Of a stretch of DNA of 64,000 bases, positions 26,191-35,493 are shown one piece after another. Where the stretch lies: NCBI RefSeq assembly GCF_017873435.1, contig NZ_JAGGKG010000002.1:124001-188000 (forward strand), read 5' to 3'. Numbering within the stretch: position 1 is the stretch's first letter; every line of letters begins with the position of its first letter. The notes beneath the pieces are model-generated. The model had not been told where the DNA came from, did no database searches, and saw only the letters and a program-made list of their open reading frames with translations. The stretch comes from Paenibacillus turicensis (GTDB lineage: Bacteria; Bacillota; Bacilli; Paenibacillales; Paenibacillaceae). Made by a program: the position numbers and the translations under genes.

Positions 26191-26535
26191 TTAGTCTAAC
26201 ACCGCAGTAATATGCTCTGTTGTCACTGCCCAATGTGACGCTGTCCAATATTTTGCATTGTCTTTTACATATAGGATTTGTGGTGATTCATGCTTCACGT
26301 TCAAATCCTCCGCAATTTTATTGGATACAGGTCTAGATTCAATGACTTTAACTAGAAAATAATCTGTATCCTCATTTGGATTGCCATTTAAATAGGCATC
26401 GTATTCTTTAAGTGCGTTAGAGCTAACTGGACAAGTTGTGCTATGCTTTAAAATCACTTGGCCTCGCTCTGATGACTTATTTAAAATCTCATTCCATTCT
26501 TGTTCTGTTGTAATTTCTGTCCATTTTACTGACAT
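26191..26535 (-). CDS. brxC: monothiol bacilliredoxin BrxC (YtxJ family)
   Basis: The product has 114 residues with a thioredoxin-like fold. KHSTTCPVSSNALKEYDAY carries the single active-site Cys (TCPxS form, second Cys replaced by Ser) that defines YtxJ/BrxC. The cis-Pro strand is KHESPQILYV. These proteins remove bacillithiol from, or interact with, protein thiols in the cytosol. ATG 26535 follows AAAGGAGGAAA; an upstream in-frame ATG has no good site. It fits the bacillithiol genes at 21-22 kb. Confidence 0.85.
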   Translation of the reverse strand: MSVKWTEITTEQEWNEILNKSSERGQVILKHSTTCPVSSNALKEYDAYLNGNPNEDTDYFLVKVIESRPVSNKIAEDLNVKHESPQILYVKDNAKYWTASHWAVTTEHITAVLD

Positions 26536-26697
26536 AAAATTTCCTCCTTTACGACATACCCTAAAATTCAAAACATGATCGTTATCAAGCGTACCACGTC
26601 AGTATCGCTAACTCAATATTTATTTAGAATTTAAAGTATGTGTAACGGACTATTGCTCCATACAAGCACCATAACTTAATCTTTCCTTAGTATTGCC

Positions 26698-28983
26698 TTA
26701 CTTCGCTTTAACGCTGTTATATTTTAATCGTGCCGCTTCTGTGGCTTTAACCATATTAGCTAATGCCGCTACGGTTTCATCATATTTTCTTGTTTTAAGC
26801 CCACAGTCTGGATTAATCCAGAACAAAGCTGGGTCAAGAACACGTAATGCCCGATCAATCATCACTGTCATTTCCTCTACACTTGGGACACGTGGACTAT
26901 GAATGTCATAAACGCCTAAACCAATTCCTTTATCATAATGATAGCTTTCAAAGCTACTAATTAACTCGCCATGACTACGGGACGTCTCTATTGAAATTAC
27001 ATCGGCATCCAAAGCGCTAATGTCATCAATAATATCGTGGAATTCACTATAGCACATATGGGTATGAATTTGGGTCTCATCCTGTACTGTTGCTGTCGAT
27101 AATTTAAAGGCACGGACTGACCAGTTCAAGTATTCCGCCCATTGCTCTCGCTTGAGTGGCAAGCCTTCACGAAGTGCGGGCTCATCTACCTGAATCATGC
27201 CAATACCTGCATTTTCAAGTGCTTCTACTTCCTTTTGTAGTGCAAAGGCGATTTGATAAGCCACTTCTTTACGCGGAATATCGTCACGTACAAACGACCA
27301 GTTTAAAATGGTAATTGGACCTGTCAGCATACCTTTTACAGGTAACTTCGTTAACGATTGTGCAAACACTGTTTCTTTTACGGTCATTGGCTGGGACAAA
27401 TCTACATCCCCATATATCACAGGCGGTTTTACACAACGTGAACCATAGGATTGAACCCAACCATTGGAAGTAAATGCAAAGCCCTCAAGCTTTTCTCCAA
27501 AAAACTCCACCATATCTGTGCGTTCAAATTCCCCATGCACAAGTACATCTAAATTCAACTTTTCTTGCTCCTCAATCCAAAACTTAATTTCATTCTCGAT
27601 GAAGGAGTTATAGCGCTCCTCACTCCATATCTTTTTACGCCATTTTTGTCTAGCTGCACGTACCTCTGGCGTTTGCGGGAAGCTACCAATCGTTGTAGTA
27701 GGTAATAAAGGTAGCTTGAACTTTTGTTCTTGAAGCTTTCTCCGCACCTCTGCTTTGCTTTTACGATTGCTTTGCTCATCCGTTAAATTCGCTACAAGAG
27801 CATGAACAGACTTCACATCTCGAGAAGGTGATTGTGCTAAGGTATCGCGTCTTTTAGCCACATCGATCAGTTGAGACTCAATGACTGCTTCCCCTTCATT
27901 AATCCCTTTTGTTAAAGTAACAATCTCAGTCAATTTCTCATCTGCGAATGACAGTGCATCACGCAAAACTGGATCTAGCTTTGTTTCTCCAGCCGTGGTT
28001 ACTGGTACATGTAATAAGCTGTTAGAAGGTGCAATAATAATTTGTGCTGCATATTGGTTTAATTCTTTTAGTAGCTTTAATTTCTGATGCAAATCTGCCT
28101 TCCAAATTCCTCGCCCATCAATTACACCCGCACTTAGCACTTTACCTGCTGGAAAACCAAATTTTGAAATGGCTGCTAAGTTTGCGCCACGATCATGTAC
28201 AAAATCGAGTCCAAGTCCATGAACTGGCAGCCCAGTCACAAACTCATAATCATCTACAGCTTCAAAATAAGTTTGGAGTAAAATGTTGAGGCTAGAAACG
28301 GAATTAGTTAAATAATTATAAATATGTGTGATATGCTTTTTATCATCATTGGATAAGGATGTGGTAATAATCGGCTCATCGATTTGAATCCATGTTACGC
28401 CTTCTGCTTGTAGTTCTGTAAGTACCTGTGCATATAATGGAAGCAATTGCTCAATCCATGCACCAAGCTCCTGTTGCTCATAGCCTTTGGACAGCTTTAG
28501 TAACGTATATGGGCCTACTAATACTGGACGACCCTCAATATTTAGCTCTTGCTTCGCTTCACGATATGCAGTAAGTAGACGGTTTTCAGTTAAAACCGGC
28601 TTAATTCCTTTTAACTCTGGCACGATATAATGGTAGTTGGTGTTAAACCATTTAGTCATTTCTCCAGCCGTCGCCTTTGTATTCCCACGTGCAATATCAT
28701 AATACGTCGCTAGGCTAACCTTTCCCCCGTTATACTCAAAGCGTGCTGGAATTAATCCAAACATCACTGCCGTATCTAAAATATGATCGTAATACGTAAA
28801 ATCACCAACAGGGATAATCTCAATGCCTTGCTCCTGTTGCTTTTTGAGGTTTTGTAGTCGGATTTGCTTGAGCTGTGCATGAAAATCTGCCTCTTCTAGC
28901 TTTCCTGCCCAAAAGGCTTCAAGTGCTTTTTTCCATTCTCTGTTTTGACCAATACGTGGATATCCTAAGTTACTGCTTTTCAT
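26698..28983 (-). CDS. metE: cobalamin-independent methionine synthase
   Basis: The protein has 761 residues, the usual length. The N-terminal half begins SSNLGYPRIGQNREWKKALE, the C-terminal catalytic barrel begins near LPTTTIGSFPQT. The zinc ligands are visible in THMCYSEF (His, Cys), a Glu, and PDCGLKTR (Cys). It transfers the methyl group of methyl-tetrahydrofolate-triglutamate to homocysteine, the last step of methionine synthesis, in the cytosol. ATG 28983 follows GAAGGAGAG. I found no SAM riboswitch in the 295 bases upstream; no other regulatory element there was recognised. Confidence 0.95.
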   Translation of the reverse strand: MKSSNLGYPRIGQNREWKKALEAFWAGKLEEADFHAQLKQIRLQNLKKQQEQGIEIIPVGDFTYYDHILDTAVMFGLIPARFEYNGGKVSLATYYDIARGNTKATAGEMTKWFNTNYHYIVPELKGIKPVLTENRLLTAYREAKQELNIEGRPVLVGPYTLLKLSKGYEQQELGAWIEQLLPLYAQVLTELQAEGVTWIQIDEPIITTSLSNDDKKHITHIYNYLTNSVSSLNILLQTYFEAVDDYEFVTGLPVHGLGLDFVHDRGANLAAISKFGFPAGKVLSAGVIDGRGIWKADLHQKLKLLKELNQYAAQIIIAPSNSLLHVPVTTAGETKLDPVLRDALSFADEKLTEIVTLTKGINEGEAVIESQLIDVAKRRDTLAQSPSRDVKSVHALVANLTDEQSNRKSKAEVRRKLQEQKFKLPLLPTTTIGSFPQTPEVRAARQKWRKKIWSEERYNSFIENEIKFWIEEQEKLNLDVLVHGEFERTDMVEFFGEKLEGFAFTSNGWVQSYGSRCVKPPVIYGDVDLSQPMTVKETVFAQSLTKLPVKGMLTGPITILNWSFVRDDIPRKEVAYQIAFALQKEVEALENAGIGMIQVDEPALREGLPLKREQWAEYLNWSVRAFKLSTATVQDETQIHTHMCYSEFHDIIDDISALDADVISIETSRSHGELISSFESYHYDKGIGLGVYDIHSPRVPSVEEMTVMIDRALRVLDPALFWINPDCGLKTRKYDETVAALANMVKATEAARLKYNSVKAK

Positions 28984-29278
28984 GTCGCTTCTCTCTCCTT
29001 CAACAAAGTTGATAGTTTTTTTCTATACACATTGCCATCCATTTTTCTTCCATTTTGCTATTCATAAAATATTTTTTGAATTTCTGTTTTTTGGTTAAAT
29101 ATTTGTTAATAAAAAGATAACATAAATAGTTTTGCTTCATATAACTCCTATTTGCTATAGCCAGTCATAACCTAGAACTATATGATCGGAGACAACGTAA
29201 TAGACAAAATGAATAATCAGTGTTGTGCATGTGTAAGATGTAAATATATGCTATTTATCTGTGAAGGAGGAAAAACAA

Positions 29279-30079
29279 ATGAATACACAAAAACCAATTG
29301 TATTACGCATCTTGGTCACCCTTTTTTATATTGGAATGATTGTTGTTAATGCCCTTTCTGTTCTTTTACCACTCAACAACCTCACACCACAGCAGGTATC
29401 GGATTCCTATCCTAATTTGTTTGCACCTGCAGGTCTTACCTTTTCGATCTGGGGCGTCATTTATGTATTACTAGCGGGCTTTGTCCTATATCAATGGGGA
29501 TTGTTTAATCGTGGGTCCAAAATAAGCGATGAGGTATGGAGACAGGTAAGGATTTGGTTTATCATCAATGCAGCCGCCAATATGGGTTGGTTATTTGCAT
29601 GGCATTATAAACAAATTGGTTTATCCGTCATCATTATGCTCATTTTATTAATCACATTAATTAGAATTGTGACTTTGTTAACGAAACAGTCCTTATCTAC
29701 AAAGGATTATATATTTGTACGGTTGCCCTTTAGCGTTTATTTTGGCTGGATCACAATTGCAACGATTGCCAATATTACAGCATGGATCGTTAGCCTACAG
29801 TTAGATTTCTTCCAAAGTCATCAGGTGCTCTGGACGATTATTATTTTAATCGTTGGTTTATTACTGGGGTCAACAGTCATTCTAAAAAATCATGACATCC
29901 CCTACGGACTTGTGATGGTATGGGCCTATTACGGAATTTTAGTAAAACACCAATCACCAGATGGATGGAATAATCAATATCCAGCAATTAAGACAACCGT
30001 GATTATTTGTATTGTAGCCTTTTTAGCGGTGATCGTTTATCAAATATGGAGAAGTCTTAGATCTAACCGTCAGGCGTAA
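29279..30079 (+). CDS. TspO/MBR-related tryptophan-rich membrane protein
   Basis: The product has 266 residues and about seven or eight membrane segments. NLFAPAGLTFSIWGVIYVLLAGF and NAAANMGWLFAWHYKQI match the first and second helices of TspO-like tryptophan-rich sensory proteins, but the protein is longer than classical TspO (about 160 residues) and has three to four extra helices. Classical members bind porphyrins; the function of the long form is not established. ATG 29279 lies behind AAGGAGG. It stands alone, in front of a lipoprotein gene on the same strand. Confidence 0.75.
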   Translation: MNTQKPIVLRILVTLFYIGMIVVNALSVLLPLNNLTPQQVSDSYPNLFAPAGLTFSIWGVIYVLLAGFVLYQWGLFNRGSKISDEVWRQVRIWFIINAAANMGWLFAWHYKQIGLSVIIMLILLITLIRIVTLLTKQSLSTKDYIFVRLPFSVYFGWITIATIANITAWIVSLQLDFFQSHQVLWTIIILIVGLLLGSTVILKNHDIPYGLVMVWAYYGILVKHQSPDGWNNQYPAIKTTVIICIVAFLAVIVYQIWRSLRSNRQA

Positions 30080-30195
30080 AATAGTCGGGCGTATTCAAAT
30101 AATAAATTCATCTAAATGACACAGCATTTTGGGACAAATCGAGCTACGATATAGTTAATATTTAGAATATTTAGCTACAAACATTGGAGGAAACC

Positions 30196-31527
30196 ATGTC
30201 AACACGACGTTCGTTCAAAAGATTATGTATTTTATTATTAACTATATCTACACTCACCGCATGTCAGGCACAACCGCAAGCTGGGGGGAAGAAGCCACAT
30301 GTAAAGGAAATGAATTTGTATGTAGCAACAGACCTTCATTATCTTTCCCCTACCCTACATGATAATGGTCAAGCTTTTCATGAATACATTGCGGCAGGAA
30401 ATTCAAAGCTGTTAAATTACAGTGATCAACTGACTGATGCGCTAGTAGATACCGTCATTCAAGACAAACCCCAAGCACTTATTTTAAGTGGAGACTTAAC
30501 GAATAACGGGGAAAAAAGCAGTCATGTGGATTTAGCCAAAAAGCTTAAGCGTGTACAAGACTCAGGTACGCCTGTCTATGTCATTCCTGGAAACCATGAT
30601 ATTTCTAACCCTTGGGCAAGAAAGTTCAAAGGCGACGGACAATATAAAACCCCTTATATTTCACCAGAGGATTTTGCCAATATATATGAGGATTTTGGCT
30701 ATCGTACTGCCTTAACTAGAGATAAGGATTCATTAAGCTATGTTGCTGAGGTATCTGATGATTTATGGCTATTGATGTTAGATACATCTAGATATGACAA
30801 TAACGTGATGATGAATATCCCTCAAACCGATGGACAGCTTGGAAAAGGCACACTAAAGTGGGTTCAACAATACAGTGAGCAGGCAAAGAAAAAAAACATA
30901 CAAATCATTACCGTCATGCATCATAATTTGTTGGATCACAGTGATTTGCTTGATGGTGGATTTACGTTAAATAATGCGGATGAATTAACCCCTATTTTGC
31001 AAAATAACAATATTCCACTCGTTTTATCGGGTCACATTCATATTCAGGATATTGCGACAAATGGCAAGATTTTTGATATAGCAACAAGTGCAAACAGCGT
31101 ATACCCACACCATTATGGTAAAATCCATTATAATGCAGATACATTGCAGCTTACATACACTGCAGAGCAAACACCTGTTGCGAAATGGAGTAAAGAAAAA
31201 GGGATAAGCAATCCTGACCTAAACAATTTTGACACCTATGCACATCACTTTTTTTATGAAAACTCTTCTAAACGTATCGCCAAAACGCTAGATAAATTGC
31301 CTTATTCTATGGAGGATCGACAGGACATGGCGAAGGTATCATCAGCCGTTGACTTGTTATATTTCTCTGGTGCTGATCCTTCAAAAGAATTGCTGCAATC
31401 TAAAGGTCTCACTCTATGGGAGCAAGCTGCAGACGATGTGGGGTTCTCTAAAAAATATGTGTTAGACCGAATTCACTCAGGTAAGGTAAGTAACTTTTTA
31501 TCCTTAACTATACCAAAAAAGGAATAG
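30196..31527 (+). CDS. metallophosphoesterase lipoprotein
   Basis: The product has 443 residues. A lipoprotein signal ends in TLTAC (Cys about residue 23), so it should be tethered outside the membrane. The calcineurin-like motifs follow in order: DLHYL (D-x-H), LILSGDLTNNG (GD), VIPGNHDIS (GNHD), MHHN and SGHIHIQD (GH-x-H). These bind two metals and cleave phosphomono- or diesters; the substrate is unknown. ATG 30196 follows GGAGG. Confidence 0.85.
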   Translation: MSTRRSFKRLCILLLTISTLTACQAQPQAGGKKPHVKEMNLYVATDLHYLSPTLHDNGQAFHEYIAAGNSKLLNYSDQLTDALVDTVIQDKPQALILSGDLTNNGEKSSHVDLAKKLKRVQDSGTPVYVIPGNHDISNPWARKFKGDGQYKTPYISPEDFANIYEDFGYRTALTRDKDSLSYVAEVSDDLWLLMLDTSRYDNNVMMNIPQTDGQLGKGTLKWVQQYSEQAKKKNIQIITVMHHNLLDHSDLLDGGFTLNNADELTPILQNNNIPLVLSGHIHIQDIATNGKIFDIATSANSVYPHHYGKIHYNADTLQLTYTAEQTPVAKWSKEKGISNPDLNNFDTYAHHFFYENSSKRIAKTLDKLPYSMEDRQDMAKVSSAVDLLYFSGADPSKELLQSKGLTLWEQAADDVGFSKKYVLDRIHSGKVSNFLSLTIPKKE

Positions 31528-31549
31528 CGAATTTCGTTATTCCTTTTTT
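31515..31549. terminator. bidirectional terminator
   Basis: AAAAAAGGAATA-GCGAATTTCG-TTATTCCTTTTTT is a strong hairpin with A and T tracts on the two sides, overlapping the phosphoesterase stop and serving the convergent hydrolase gene as well. Confidence 0.85.
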
Positions 31550-31563
31550 ATTTGGCTAGTTTT

Positions 31564-33096
31564 TTATTTGCCAACGGATGAAATAAATTCAATCTCAGGA
31601 TAGGTTTTTGTTATATTTGAAAGTGGGAAACTCACTTTATCCCTTAAGGATTTATGTTGTGATGATTGGGATTTCAAGGTCTGATCAAAAAAGCGAATAA
31701 TAAGTTCATTAACAATTTCAGAACTTCGTTTTCCATCAATCTTTCCTGTCATACCTGTATAACTCAACAAACGAGAAAATAATTGAAGATCAGTATAATT
31801 ATAATGCTCTGCTCCTTTTATATTAACAGCATATCCACCTTTTTGAATTGTATCAACGATAACTTTTCTTTCCCTTTTCAAATTTTCTAGGGCATCCTTT
31901 GGTATATTTGTATTTTTAGCTAGCTCAAAACTACTTATTGCAAGAAAATCTGAAACCATGAACAAAAATGGCTTGTTTTCTTCGTTTTTTCTATTTGTAT
32001 TTATTAACGTGCCGTCCATATTAATACCACTACGTAACTCTGGAATTAAATGAATTGCCTCAAAGGCAACTGCTCCTCCAAACGAATGCCCCATAATTCC
32101 AACTTTGTTCAAATTCAATAGTTGCTTAAATTGTTTTGCTCCCTTTACATCACCACTATTTATGCGTTTTATTTGTTGAACCATATATTTAATATCTTCT
32201 ATCCATACTTCTCCCAGCTTCATCGCATCTTCCTGAAAATGATCTTCAGACAACGGCGTCAGAAAAGATGTAACCTTGTTATCTGGAAATAAAGTAGCCG
32301 CACTGCTATAGGTGTGGTCCATAGCTAACACGATGTAACCATGACTCGCCAAATTTTCTGCTTGTGATGTATGTAGCATTCTCATCGTGCCAAGTCCATG
32401 ACTCATAAGAATAACGGGATAAGGCGCATCAGTACGTAATATCTGTGCTTCAGAATATGAATTTGCACCAATGTATTTCCAATACTTTAGTGTAAATCCT
32501 GGAATACCAAGTGAATTCGCAAACTGGGTAGTTATCGCTGTGAAAGATTGATCATTCATCATAAACAAATAATCTTTATTCGCCTTTGGCGCTTCAGCAG
32601 GATACCATACTTGCACCATTAACTCTCGCTTGTCATCAGGATCATCGGTGAAAGTTTCAGCACGGGTAGAGTCAACAAAATGGAAGGTCTGAGTTCCAAT
32701 GGTGTATTTCCCTGTAGGGGGAGGTAGATTAAATATTGGCAATGCAATAGATAAAAAGGCACTAAGTATTATAAGGAAGATAAGTAGTATATAGCCAGTG
32801 TAGCGCCAGAGCAAGTGCACCTTATCCACTTTAATTAATTTTTCAAATTTATTAATCCTTAAATGTTTTACAAGCTTTAATACATGAAGCAATAACAAAA
32901 TTCCAGTCGCGACATATAGGGGAAGCAGCGTCCATCTATAGCCTTCGATGAAAAGATGAGTTAACAACATAGTAAACAAAATGGTGGATCCAATAAGTAA
33001 ATATTTTAAGTATTTCTTGTGCTTTGGCTGGAACCAAAACAAATAAATAATCATAATAAAATCAATACAGATCAGACTTATTTCTAATATTCGCAA
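31564..33096 (-). CDS. membrane-anchored alpha/beta hydrolase (PAF-acetylhydrolase-like)
   Basis: The product has 510 residues. Four hydrophobic segments occupy the first 125 residues, then a large extracytoplasmic hydrolase domain. Key motifs are ELMVQVWYPAEAP, PVILMSHGLGTMR (oxyanion region), VGIMGHSFGGAVAF (nucleophile Ser in GHSFGG) and a late NIKGAEHYNYTD with the catalytic His. The pattern is that of platelet-activating-factor acetylhydrolase-like lipases; the substrate is unknown. The start is TTG 33096 behind GAGGG. No obvious partner genes adjoin. Confidence 0.8.
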   Translation of the reverse strand: MRILEISLICIDFIMIIYLFWFQPKHKKYLKYLLIGSTILFTMLLTHLFIEGYRWTLLPLYVATGILLLLHVLKLVKHLRINKFEKLIKVDKVHLLWRYTGYILLIFLIILSAFLSIALPIFNLPPPTGKYTIGTQTFHFVDSTRAETFTDDPDDKRELMVQVWYPAEAPKANKDYLFMMNDQSFTAITTQFANSLGIPGFTLKYWKYIGANSYSEAQILRTDAPYPVILMSHGLGTMRMLHTSQAENLASHGYIVLAMDHTYSSAATLFPDNKVTSFLTPLSEDHFQEDAMKLGEVWIEDIKYMVQQIKRINSGDVKGAKQFKQLLNLNKVGIMGHSFGGAVAFEAIHLIPELRSGINMDGTLINTNRKNEENKPFLFMVSDFLAISSFELAKNTNIPKDALENLKRERKVIVDTIQKGGYAVNIKGAEHYNYTDLQLFSRLLSYTGMTGKIDGKRSSEIVNELIIRFFDQTLKSQSSQHKSLRDKVSFPLSNITKTYPEIEFISSVGK

Positions 33097-33288
33097 CTCG
33101 TATCCCTCATCTCCTTATAAATCAGTCCATAATTTAAGGACTTCAATTAAGTGTAAAGCATTCACTTTAAAATAAAGGAGAAGCTTAGATTAAATTCTGT
33201 TTAAATTTTGTTTAATTAACGCTTGAAAAATTATAATCTAAAATTTAAAATTTTCACTTATACAGGATACTACTTCAAATATAAATGA

Positions 33289-34206
33289 TTATCCTACCCG
33301 CGGTATTTCTATGCTTAACATCGCTTGCTTCTTCTGCTCATCATTCACATGTGTATAAATCATCGTAGTTTCAATCGAAGCGTGCCCCATCAATTCCTTC
33401 ACAATCCGAATATCTACACCTTTGTTTAATAGCATCGTTGCAAAGGAATGTCGTAATTTATGACATGATAGCTTTAGATCCCCTAATTCTGGTCGTTGTT
33501 TTTTAAAAATAGCAAAGGTTTCATTTGTGATTTTCTGAATTTGCCTTATCGACAAGCGTTGTCCTTTTTGTGAAACAAAAAAAGCTTCCTCCTTTTGACG
33601 ATGAGGTGTTATTCGACTCGCTTCTACCTCCGTTAAGTATTGGATCAGCAAATCAGGCAAAGGAATTTCATTCCACTTCCTCCCCTTACCTAACACTTCA
33701 ATCGTTCCTTTTGATTTTTTGAAGCTGTCTAGGTTAAGTCGATGTACCTCCCCTACACGTAACCCGCAATACCCCATAAGCAAAAAAATAGCAATATTAC
33801 GTGACCGATAGCGCCCCTTTATATATCCAATCACTTCAGTGAGCTCCTGCTCTTCTAAATAGATAGGTTTTCTGTTTTTTTCTGTTTTAGACTTTTTGAC
33901 CTCCATAGCAGGATTACGAGTCGCTAGCTCAAAATCGATGAGCGCAATATAAAATGTGCGCAAGGCAGACAATGTGCGATTACGTGTTTTATCTCCAGCT
34001 TGGCCTTGCTTCTTCACCAAAAAACTAATTACATCCATTTTAGTTACAAGCTGTACTGCTTTATCTTGTAGTGACTCTAAAAAAGCCAGTACCTCCCGTT
34101 TATACTCCTTTTGAGTCGTCAGGGTGTATCCAGATTGTTTCATCCAAATATCGAAGGCGCGTATTGGTTCTTCGTACAATTGTTCCAATTCATAATTTTT
34201 GGCCAT
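33289..34206 (-). CDS. tyrosine recombinase (XerC/XerD-like integrase)
   Basis: The product has 305 residues. An N-terminal SAM-like core-binding domain (about 15-100, [20 protein letters not shown]) precedes the catalytic domain with the Arg in [12 protein letters not shown], Lys after [12 protein letters not shown], the [12 protein letters not shown] box (His-x-x-Arg), [13 protein letters not shown] with the second His and the Tyr nucleophile. It is similar in size and layout to XerC/XerD rather than to long phage integrases. It has no excisionase or phage genes next to it, but two dif-like sequences lie within 1.2 kb upstream. It may be a domesticated or cassette-associated recombinase. 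Confidence 0.85.
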   Translation of the reverse strand: MAKNYELEQLYEEPIRAFDIWMKQSGYTLTTQKEYKREVLAFLESLQDKAVQLVTKMDVISFLVKKQGQAGDKTRNRTLSALRTFYIALIDFELATRNPAMEVKKSKTEKNRKPIYLEEQELTEVIGYIKGRYRSRNIAIFLLMGYCGLRVGEVHRLNLDSFKKSKGTIEVLGKGRKWNEIPLPDLLIQYLTEVEASRITPHRQKEEAFFVSQKGQRLSIRQIQKITNETFAIFKKQRPELGDLKLSCHKLRHSFATMLLNKGVDIRIVKELMGHASIETTMIYTHVNDEQKKQAMLSIEIPRVG

Positions 34207-34354
34207 GTGCTGATCTCAGTCCTTAATTTGCGTATTTTCTAGTAGTGAATAATCTATTTTACTTTTTTTGTGTATATCAATAGAAATATGTATATATTTA
34301 TCGTAATTTAGCACAATCTCTTATCCATTTTATCATATAAAAATCGCTTAAAAC

Positions 34355-34390
34355 AAAAAGTGCGCAAAATACTGATTTTGCGCACTTTTT
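34355..34390. terminator. strong palindrome, probable terminator
   Basis: AAAAAGTGCGCAAAAT, loop ACTG, and the perfect complement ATTTTGCGCACTTTTT. It lies 220 bases after the stop of the 34611-35240 gene and 150 bases before the recombinase start, so it could insulate the recombinase promoter. The rest of 34207-34610 is AT-rich with no coding frame seen, apart from the dif-like site. Confidence 0.6.
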
Positions 34391-34440
34391 ATAGTGTAAA
34401 AATGACCTATAATTCATAGTAAACTATACTAAAGGATTAA

Positions 34441-34468
34441 AATTAACATATTATATATTATGTAAACT
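34441..34468 (+). repeat. dif-like 28-mer, site A
   Basis: AATTAACATAT-TATATA-TTATGTAAACT. The right arm and spacer match the Bacillus dif site as I remember it (TTATGTAAACT arm with an AT spacer), while the left arm instead resembles the complement of the right arm. It lies 235 bases upstream of the tyrosine recombinase start. Site B with the same right arm is 921 bases away. Confidence 0.5.
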
Positions 34469-34610
34469 TTTATTCAAAACGCAAATCACACATATAAAAG
34501 TACTATGCAAGAACTAACTAGACCTACTTTATATGCGTGATTATGAAGTTTATACTTTATCCACTCCTCTTCCCTGCTAGGAGTTGGGGATAATAACAAT
34601 ACTAATGTGG

Positions 34611-35240
34611 CTAGGAGTATTGCCAGAACCCAGCAATTGGGTTTAAATCAGAAGAAGGATCTGATAAATGAGCAAATAAATATAATGCACCAAAACTAAA
34701 TGGATAGTCCGTATCATCTAGAAAAGAATCTGGATACCCGTCCTCATCGATTTGCAACAAAAAATCAAATTTATGTTTTTTGAGTTCAGTAAAATAGTAC
34801 TCCTCATCCTGAATTAATCTTGGAGTACTACCAAGCTTAATCAAAAAAGGTTGGTCAAAAAACTCACTATCCTTTATAATTTTGTCCAATACAATAGAAT
34901 GCCTACTAAATCCAAAATTAGTAAAATGATTGTGTATACTTTCTTCGCTAACTGGATGTTCAAAGACCTGAATGGAACAGTTTGGGTAAATATTATTTTC
35001 TAAATACTCATCATATTTTTTAGGAACAAAAATAGAAATCATACGTTTATTTTCAAAGGGATGCATTAAACATAAATAAAAATAATGATCTACTCCATTT
35101 CCGTTTATCATTTCTTGCTTGTCATCAAAATAATTTGGTGCATTTCCACCCATCCAGCCTTGGCTCTCCGCTGTGTGCGAAACAGCTTGAAAAATCATGC
35201 AATGTGTTTGATCTAAAAATAACTCATTAAAATTTTTCAT
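34611..35240 (-). CDS. uncharacterised protein, possibly DUF1963 (YwqG)-like
   Basis: The product has 209 residues, soluble, acidic, with no signal peptide. The C-terminal half (FLLQIDEDGYPDSFLDDTDY, then FSFGALYLFAHL) loosely recalls the end of DUF1963/YwqG proteins, some of which are immunity proteins for polymorphic toxins. I do not recognise the N-terminal half. ATG 35240 is directly preceded by an in-frame stop. The gene is flanked by two dif-like 28-mers and lies beside a tyrosine recombinase, so it may be cargo of a mobile cassette. Function unknown. Confidence 0.6.
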   Translation of the reverse strand: MKNFNELFLDQTHCMIFQAVSHTAESQGWMGGNAPNYFDDKQEMINGNGVDHYFYLCLMHPFENKRMISIFVPKKYDEYLENNIYPNCSIQVFEHPVSEESIHNHFTNFGFSRHSIVLDKIIKDSEFFDQPFLIKLGSTPRLIQDEEYYFTELKKHKFDFLLQIDEDGYPDSFLDDTDYPFSFGALYLFAHLSDPSSDLNPIAGFWQYS

Positions 35241-35361
35241 TTACGTACATAAAACCCCCTTCTAGCAAAATTAATAGTTTTTTTATTTATATACATGCTT
35301 TAACCAATCCATCATAAATGCGAACCCATTTTGAAAGCAATATTTATAATTCAAACCATTT

Positions 35362-35389
35362 ATGCGACATAAAAATTATTATGTAAACT
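35362..35389 (+). repeat. dif-like 28-mer, site B
   Basis: ATGCGACATAA-AAATTA-TTATGTAAACT. The right arm is identical to that of site A, and the left arm ATGCGACATAA resembles the XerC arm of classical dif sites. It has the same orientation as site A and lies 122 bases upstream of the gene between them. Confidence 0.5.
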
Positions 35390-35493
35390 TAATGTCATGA
35401 AATAATAATTTCACTTCATATTTCTTAATTACACAACAAATATCAAAACAAAAAGAAGCCTCTCTTTTATAATGAAATAGGAAGGTGATTCAT

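Noticed and set aside
29101-29140. Further dif-like site (AGATAACATAA)
   Set aside because: Only a left-arm resemblance, with no matching right arm.
28984-29278. SAM riboswitch before metE
   Set aside because: I looked for the S-box core pattern on the minus strand and did not find it.
33289-34206. Integrase of a prophage or integrative element spanning the accessory region
   Set aside because: No phage, conjugation or excisionase genes nearby and no matching attachment repeats other than the dif-like 28-mers.
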